From Protonemura montana (lineage: Eukaryota; Arthropoda; Insecta; Plecoptera; Nemouridae): a stretch of DNA of 64,000 nt. The position numbers and the translations under genes were made by a program. The DNA is taken from positions 652,570 to 716,569 of the forward strand of contig OX387602.1 in NCBI GenBank assembly GCA_947568835.1, given 5' to 3'. This document shows positions 58,273 through 64,000 of the stretch, one piece after another. How positions within the stretch are numbered: the first letter of the stretch is position 1; each line of letters opens with the position of its first letter. The notes beneath the pieces are model-generated. The model made no database searches, was not told the DNA's origin, and was given only the letters and a program-made list of their open reading frames with translations.

Positions 58273-61200
58273 TTGGTAACACATGGAAACATATAGTAAT
58301 TGCTTGACCCTCGGCTGCAGCAGGCATAAGCTGGAAGCCACATATTGCCGCCGCCGCCGCCGCTGTGCAGCGCGTGGCCTGCGGTGAGGCGACTGCGGCC
58401 TTATCTTATCCATTCGGAGGACTAGGGTCAGATTACACGACTCTGTCGGCGTCCCCTTGTGCCCCGAGTAGCCCGGCCAAGCGCTGGCCAGCGCGTTATG
58501 TCTCCTCCCCACCTACCGACGCCACTCACCCCCGAGTCCACACAACACGTAGCAGCGTCTGCCGCGGGCAGCGACCCTCGTAGACCAAGGGCAGATGAGA
58601 CGTTTGTCTTTACACTAACTAATGGCGGTTTTCTTTCCCCCTAATGAAGAAAGTGTGTTTGTGTTTGTGAACAACGGGTGGAACATACGTGACTTGGACC
58701 GCTTCATTATTTACGAATCATCCGCTTTAGTAGTGCGATTGATCAACTTACTTCGTTATTTGCTTACTGCTATTTAGCCGGTCAGCCGTACGACTAGAGG
58801 CACGTAAAAAAGAAGTTGGGTGCCTCCAAGTTCTGGGTGGGTACTTGGGGACGTGGGCAGGGCATCTTTTGCCCATCCCGACTGGACCACAGCTTCCAGA
58901 CCCAGACCCAGACCAGACCCTCACAGATGAGTTACTTTCCATGCATTGCCTCTCCGACTCGCCGGCCAATGGATTTGAGCTAAATAATACATTGTGGGTA
59001 CGGTAAAGTTGTTGCTCTCGCATAATTTCACTTCGCCGGGGGTAACATGGGTCTGCACTTGATCTTAGCGTTCGGTTAGATTCGCCCCCCAAGGGCATGT
59101 TTTTAGTAATCCCTTAAGCCTACGTGATTACTATAATAGTCATTCCATGCGATTTCAGGTTGTGTTATCAAAAGCATATGTTATCAAAGCGATCCGGCGG
59201 ACGCGGTTACCTATCTAATTTAGCTCGCGCTCTGCTGGCCTCTTTGAGCCATATTATAAAAATCAGGCAGTTTGGACAAAGTAATAACTTAGAGGTCTGT
59301 ACATGAAACTCGAGCTGGATTAATTTATACAATTTAGACGAGATTTTTGCATCATTAAATTTACAAGTTCTTCGGAGCTCTATTCCCAGCACATTTTAAT
59401 TACAACGACGAAATATGCATAATTATAATTTTTCTCGATACTTTGGTGATTGATGTCTAGATGTGGTGGCGTTTTTTTTCCTTGGAAAGCTGCAAAGATT
59501 GATTACTCGACTCCTTCAGGATTCAAAATTTACAGTGTTTTATTTTATTATATGAGAGAGAAAATAACATATTTTTATTTTGCGTCCGACATTGAACAAT
59601 GGTGACGTTTATCCCTGTCAAGAGCTGGAGGAAATACTTTGAATTTGCGCTAAAAGAGTTTTTAGAGTTCTCGAAACAGCAATATCAGCACAGAGCCGTG
59701 ATCAGCAGTAACACCTCGAGAGCTGCCAGGAAAGTAAAATCATTTTTACTCCCAGTTTTCATTTCTTTTCGAAGCCAGTAAAGTGCACCACATTAGAGAT
59801 CAGTTTAATAAACACGGAAAATGCGCGGTGTATCGCTGAATGTATTTTCATTTCACCAAGTTGACACGTGCCTGATTTCGAAGCAATGGCAAGTCATCTG
59901 GACTGCCGCAGAGGCATGAGGAGTCGGCGGTTGGGACTCGTGGGTCCCGAACAAGGGTTCGAAGTTTCATTTCGCTGTCATCGATTTACTCGCTGACACG
60001 AAAAGAAAATCACTGCGAGTAGGTATGCATTTCTAGGACTTGTTTGGAGAACGTCTTTCAGCTCTGATTTCGGCTCACGATCCTGATTTCGCCATGCAAG
60101 TTCTTTGTTCTCTGATGCTCTTACGTTGAGTGTGATGGAAGAGGAATGTCTCACGACAAAGCCTCCTTTTGACCACTTCTTCCTCGTCCATGCAAATCCC
60201 TTTAGCTCCGTCGGCCGTATCGGGCATAAGCTATCGCTGTATTTCTCTGGAGATCGCATTCAACTATAATGCATACCTCGTCAGGATTAGGAGAATTTGC
60301 CAGAGGATTTGTGCTCAAATTTGATACGTGGATTGCAAGAAAATTGACTTGTCCACGGCGCACGGTCGACATGGGTCAAATGCGTCGACTTTCACGATTG
60401 CTCTGACGACTTATTTTATCAAAGTTTTTGCCACATCATTATTTTGTATTCAAACAAGAAATGATTTATGAAAGAAAAGAGGGGATTTTGTAGCCACGTG
60501 AATAATAGAGGGAGCCCCGGCGTTCTGGCGAACTTATTGATCAGAGAACTCGCTTTATGCTTTCCAAATTGGGTGGCTACGCTCTCTATTAAATCTACTT
60601 TACGATGTAGTAGTACCTACAGTTTATACAAAGTTCTTTCCATTAATGCACACAACACAGCAAACTCCAATTCTGCAATAAAAATTCGAAAAAAAACTTA
60701 TTTGAAACATGTTCCTTGACGGCAGTGCCCTGAACGTTCAACTTCACAAGGCTATTAAAGCAGTGCTCATAAATTGAATTTGTTCTACGATGATTGTCGA
60801 ATAGAGGGTAGTAAAACAGACAATATTAAAGTGAGATCTGCAAAACGAGGCGATGTGTGTCAAGACACATTTCAATTTGCCGTGCACACAATTTCACGCC
60901 CTAGATGGCGCGGATATATGCTTGTCAGCCATTACATTATAATAACAAATCGCTCCACACACTCGACGATGACGCCAAGAATGCGAGATTCCAGCATTGA
61001 TTTTGCTCGCACCGTCCAGCTCAGCTGTCCAAAGTATGGAAGACCAAGGAGGCAGCAGCAACCTCCTTGGAGTCCGCGGACGCAGCGACCGTCTTTTCTT
61101 TCCATTCACGAAGGCTGGGAAGTATTCGGCAGGCGGGCCGGCTGACTGGCAAGCAGCACCGAGGCTCTCGGCGCTGGCGTCCGCGCGCTGGCGTCGGCGT

Positions 61201-61795
61201 CGAGGCGAAGCGTCGGCAGCGGTCGTGACGCCGCGACGCTCAGTTTCTCCGTGCTCTGCGTAGGGGAAGCACCGTGCCGCCGCGCGACGCATCCTCCTAA
61301 CGGGCACAAGCCCCACAACAGCAGCGTGCATCGCGCCAAGACGTCCAGCTCGCTAAGAGAGTGTAGCACCTACCAACGATCCGCCTGCGGTGCTTCATTT
61401 TGGCAACGCTGATTTTAATTGAAACCAAGCGGGCACTTGAATGAATCACTCCGTCAGTTGCAGGAGTTAGTTTAAGTGGAGTTCTCGTACATCTCACAAT
61501 CTCGCCTCCGTCGCGCAGTTTGCGCGCCTTAACGTGCTTAGGTGTCTAATTAGATTCGTTGCTCGCTGAATAAGCTCGGCGCGTTGCTGGCTTGGTCTCC
61601 CCCGGAGAACACTCCGCGGTGACGATGTAACGTAGTTATAGAGTGTAATCGGTCTGTTCAAGAGGATGCAACAAAGGTGTTAAACTTTGCAGCGTCTAGC
61701 CTGCCTCCTGCTCTCGTCATCATCGTCAACGGCGACCATGCCGAGTGGCCGTCTCTAGCCGCCGGTTTCTATCTCGAGCCCGCCAAATCAGAAAC

Positions 61796-61865
61796 ATGAG
61801 GAGACGACGAAGCGGCCGTTTACTCGGTTCGGTGATCGCTGTCACTTTGCTCAGCCTCCTCGCGG
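61796..61865 (+). CDS. Candidate first coding exon of a secreted or membrane protein
   Basis: The ATG at 61796 (context GAAACATGA) opens 70 nt ending at a consensus donor GTGAGT at 61866. The peptide is MRRRRSGRLL then GSVIAVTLLSLLAG. It has a basic n-region and a hydrophobic core of about 13 residues ending in small residues, a textbook signal peptide. A phase-1 junction after a signal peptide is common. GC-rich sequence upstream (61000-61790) could hold the 5' UTR and promoter. A TCAGTT initiator-like site lies at 61240. The second exon was not found before 64000, so the product is unknown. Confidence 0.4.
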
Positions 61866-64000
61866 GTGAGTTGGAACGCACTTTTCGCCCTTCTTTCCCA
61901 TCAATTTATTTGTGCCAGCGCTGGAATTCGGGAGACTCGCTGCCTTGTGCATTTCGATTATGGGACCAACGAGGGTTTCACACTTTCAGTGCAGCATCAA
62001 AGCGAGACAAGATGCAGCTCGGGCAGAATGTTTCACACATTCCATCAGCTTATGGGTAAAACTTGTTCTCGGGATAGACGGTAATAACTTCTTCAGAAGC
62101 CGGGAGGTAATAATTTGGGATACGGGTAATAAATAAAAAGGGTAAAGTAAAAAAAAAAGAAAAAAAAAAGTAATTATGATTCTACAGGATCTAACAATAA
62201 CTTGTGATGAAAATTTGCATATTAGACCAGCTACATTATATTAGTGATAGAAAATGAGTTATTTCACCTCTGCACACGCATGCATGCGGCTTTATTTAGA
62301 AACGTATGATGCCGATAGTTCTAATAAAAAATAGATGTCTTGTGTCTGAACTAAACAAGATTGCCAATATGACTCGTAAAAAAGCTGAAGTGTGTTGTAG
62401 GCGCATGGTTGATGACGTCGCTCTTGACATTTCGTAGAGTACATCATCCATATTGCTCAAGCCAGGGAGCTTTCTTCGCCCGCCCGCCCGCCCGCCCGTC
62501 CTTCCACCCGCTCGCTTCTTGCCGCGCCGTTTTTTAGGAGACACTTTCCCTTCTGATTGAGAGATCTCTTGTGTGAAATAGTGTATAATAATCGTAAAAG
62601 TGCATATGCATGTTTTCGGGTGGAGTCGATACTGTAAGATATTTCTCGTGGAAATCCTACTTGATAAAAATCTAGCCCGCCACCCGACATGGTACATAAA
62701 ACTCGTGGTTAAGTCTCGTCGCTGTTGCGGTGGCGCCCACGCATTCAAACTCGCTCTACCTGAACATTGCCTCGCATTTGAGCGCGCGATTTAAAACTTA
62801 TTACGTTTCTATTACATAAAATAAGCAAGCGAACGAGGAAGAAACTTCGGAAGCTCGGTCGAGACTTTCGAAAAGACGACCCTTTTTAGACGATGAGAAA
62901 TATTCTTGGCGCCAAACCGTTGGAACATTTTCCAGACCGCGGCAAAGTTGCACCGGAGCCTGCCGTTCGACGTTCTGGTCATGAGCACGTCCGATTTTTT
63001 CGGCAATATTTTCGCTCCAAGTTTATGTGATGTTCTGCGAGTCTTCTTCTTCGCGGGAGGGTCGCTGTCACCCAGAACGGGCTGCGGCTGCCTGGGCCAG
63101 GCCCAAAAAGGGGGCGGAATGAAGCCCCGCCGGGACACGGTCCAATGACGTCACGACAACAGATACATCACCGACATGCAAGCAATTCGTTTGTCTGGTG
63201 ACACCCGTCATACTCCGTCGTCAATGTTCTGTCACAAGGCATTGTACAAAAGGAGTGTTCGAGGACGTGAATCAGTTTGTAGCATCATGAAATGGATCAC
63301 CATCTTTTTTTCACCGTCGAATGATGGATTATTGTCAACACAGATAGTGCACGGTTGTCGATCGATTGCAACGCCCCCCCCTGGAGAGCGATCCCGGCGG
63401 ACGGCGACACACCACGGTGTACGCGAACGAACACCAAGACAAACAAATTGTAAAACACTTATAAGGAAGAGTAGCCGAGTTGAGTTGAATTGGCGGCAAC
63501 CCTTGGTGGCGCTAAGATTTGCAGCGTCCCGCTTCTGCTGGAATCCTATTCCGGATGAACACTCGCTTTGACTAGAGCTGACGCTGCGCCAATGAACGTT
63601 TTCAATTTCCTTTCTTTGGATACTCTAGAAGAACAGACCGAGAACGAGAAAGAGAAATTGGATATACTGTTGATAGAGGCGTCACTACGCTGGTACATAA
63701 TATCGTAATATTATCACTGTCGGCGTCAATTATTCAACGAACGAATGAAGAAAATAGGAATTGTGTTGGACATCTGTGCACTGCGAGATCAAAAACAATG
63801 CTGCATTCATTTCTCTTCGCCTAAGTTTTGTCCTTGCCTAAAATTTGTCCTTGCCTAAGCGTAGTTCTTGTCTACGCTAGAAAGTACAAGAAAAGAAAGT
63901 GGTTTACGTGGTAACAACGTGGTGTCTCACAATTTCTTTGCATATCTCTTCGATGATGAAAAGCACGTACCTACAATATAATATTTCCAGCTAAATGACA
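61866..64000 (+). other. Possible first intron of the 61796 gene; no other gene confirmed
   Basis: If the signal-peptide exon is real, this is its first intron. It contains a (CGCC)n tract (62478-62499), an A-rich stretch (62150-62171) and a basic 108-codon minus-strand open frame (62812-63138) that I could not identify. A TTTGTCCTTGCCTAA direct repeat sits at about 63825-63860. Confidence 0.35.
62478..62499. repeat. (CGCC)n microsatellite
   Basis: About five CGCC units. Confidence 0.9.

Larger units (their letters stand above)
52103..61795. other. Intergenic, no gene recognised
   Basis: A GC-rich patch at 52350-52740 has overlapping open frames on both strands (129 codons plus, 109 codons minus), neither with a recognised domain. 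The stretch also holds a strong hairpin (53543-53582), interrupted poly-C (56991-57028) and a GGTC microsatellite (58221-58272). The GC-rich 61000-61790 segment may belong to the 5' region of the gene beginning at 61796. Confidence 0.5.

Noticed and set aside
59932-59965. GGGTTCGAAG, B-box-like
   Set aside because: No A box or tRNA fold upstream.

Overview
This window reads as nuclear DNA from an invertebrate animal, most likely an arthropod such as a crustacean or chelicerate. The evidence is a multi-exon gene with GT-AG introns, abundant micro- and minisatellites, a 5S-rRNA-derived SINE, and very low coding density. The species cannot be named from the sequence alone. Nearly all the short open frames lie in intronic, intergenic or tandem-repeat DNA and carry no sign of selection for coding.

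The only gene identified with confidence is the 3' part of an ATG16 / ATG16L1-type autophagy gene on the + strand. Five exons (10802-10922, 15150-15329, 15753-15837, 15910-16056, 16453-16540) join in one frame to give the last 206 residues of the C-terminal WD40 propeller and a TAG stop. A polyadenylation signal lies at 16945. Upstream exons were not found, so positions 1-10801 are probably one long intron of this gene.

Downstream of ATG16 no full gene was recognised. Isolated coding-like signals are: an SH2- or UBA/CUE-like 93-bp exon candidate (36842-36934), a TATA-Inr core promoter candidate (43607-43634), and a first coding exon candidate with a signal peptide and a strong splice donor (61796-61865) whose gene would continue beyond the window.

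The repeats are the most distinctive content. They include a 63-bp minisatellite with a palindrome in each unit (17980-18554), a 5S-headed SINE (26285-26697), a 46-bp minisatellite (37232-37712), and a fold-back element in an ATG16 intron (11169-11317). There are also many long poly-C/poly-G tracts. At 46683-52102 lies a head-to-tail array of four ~0.92-kb Helitron-like units in an alternating B-A-B-A order. The first B unit carries a 1.25-kb satellite with a 10-bp period (47940-49195). This array is the strongest candidate for something not previously described.
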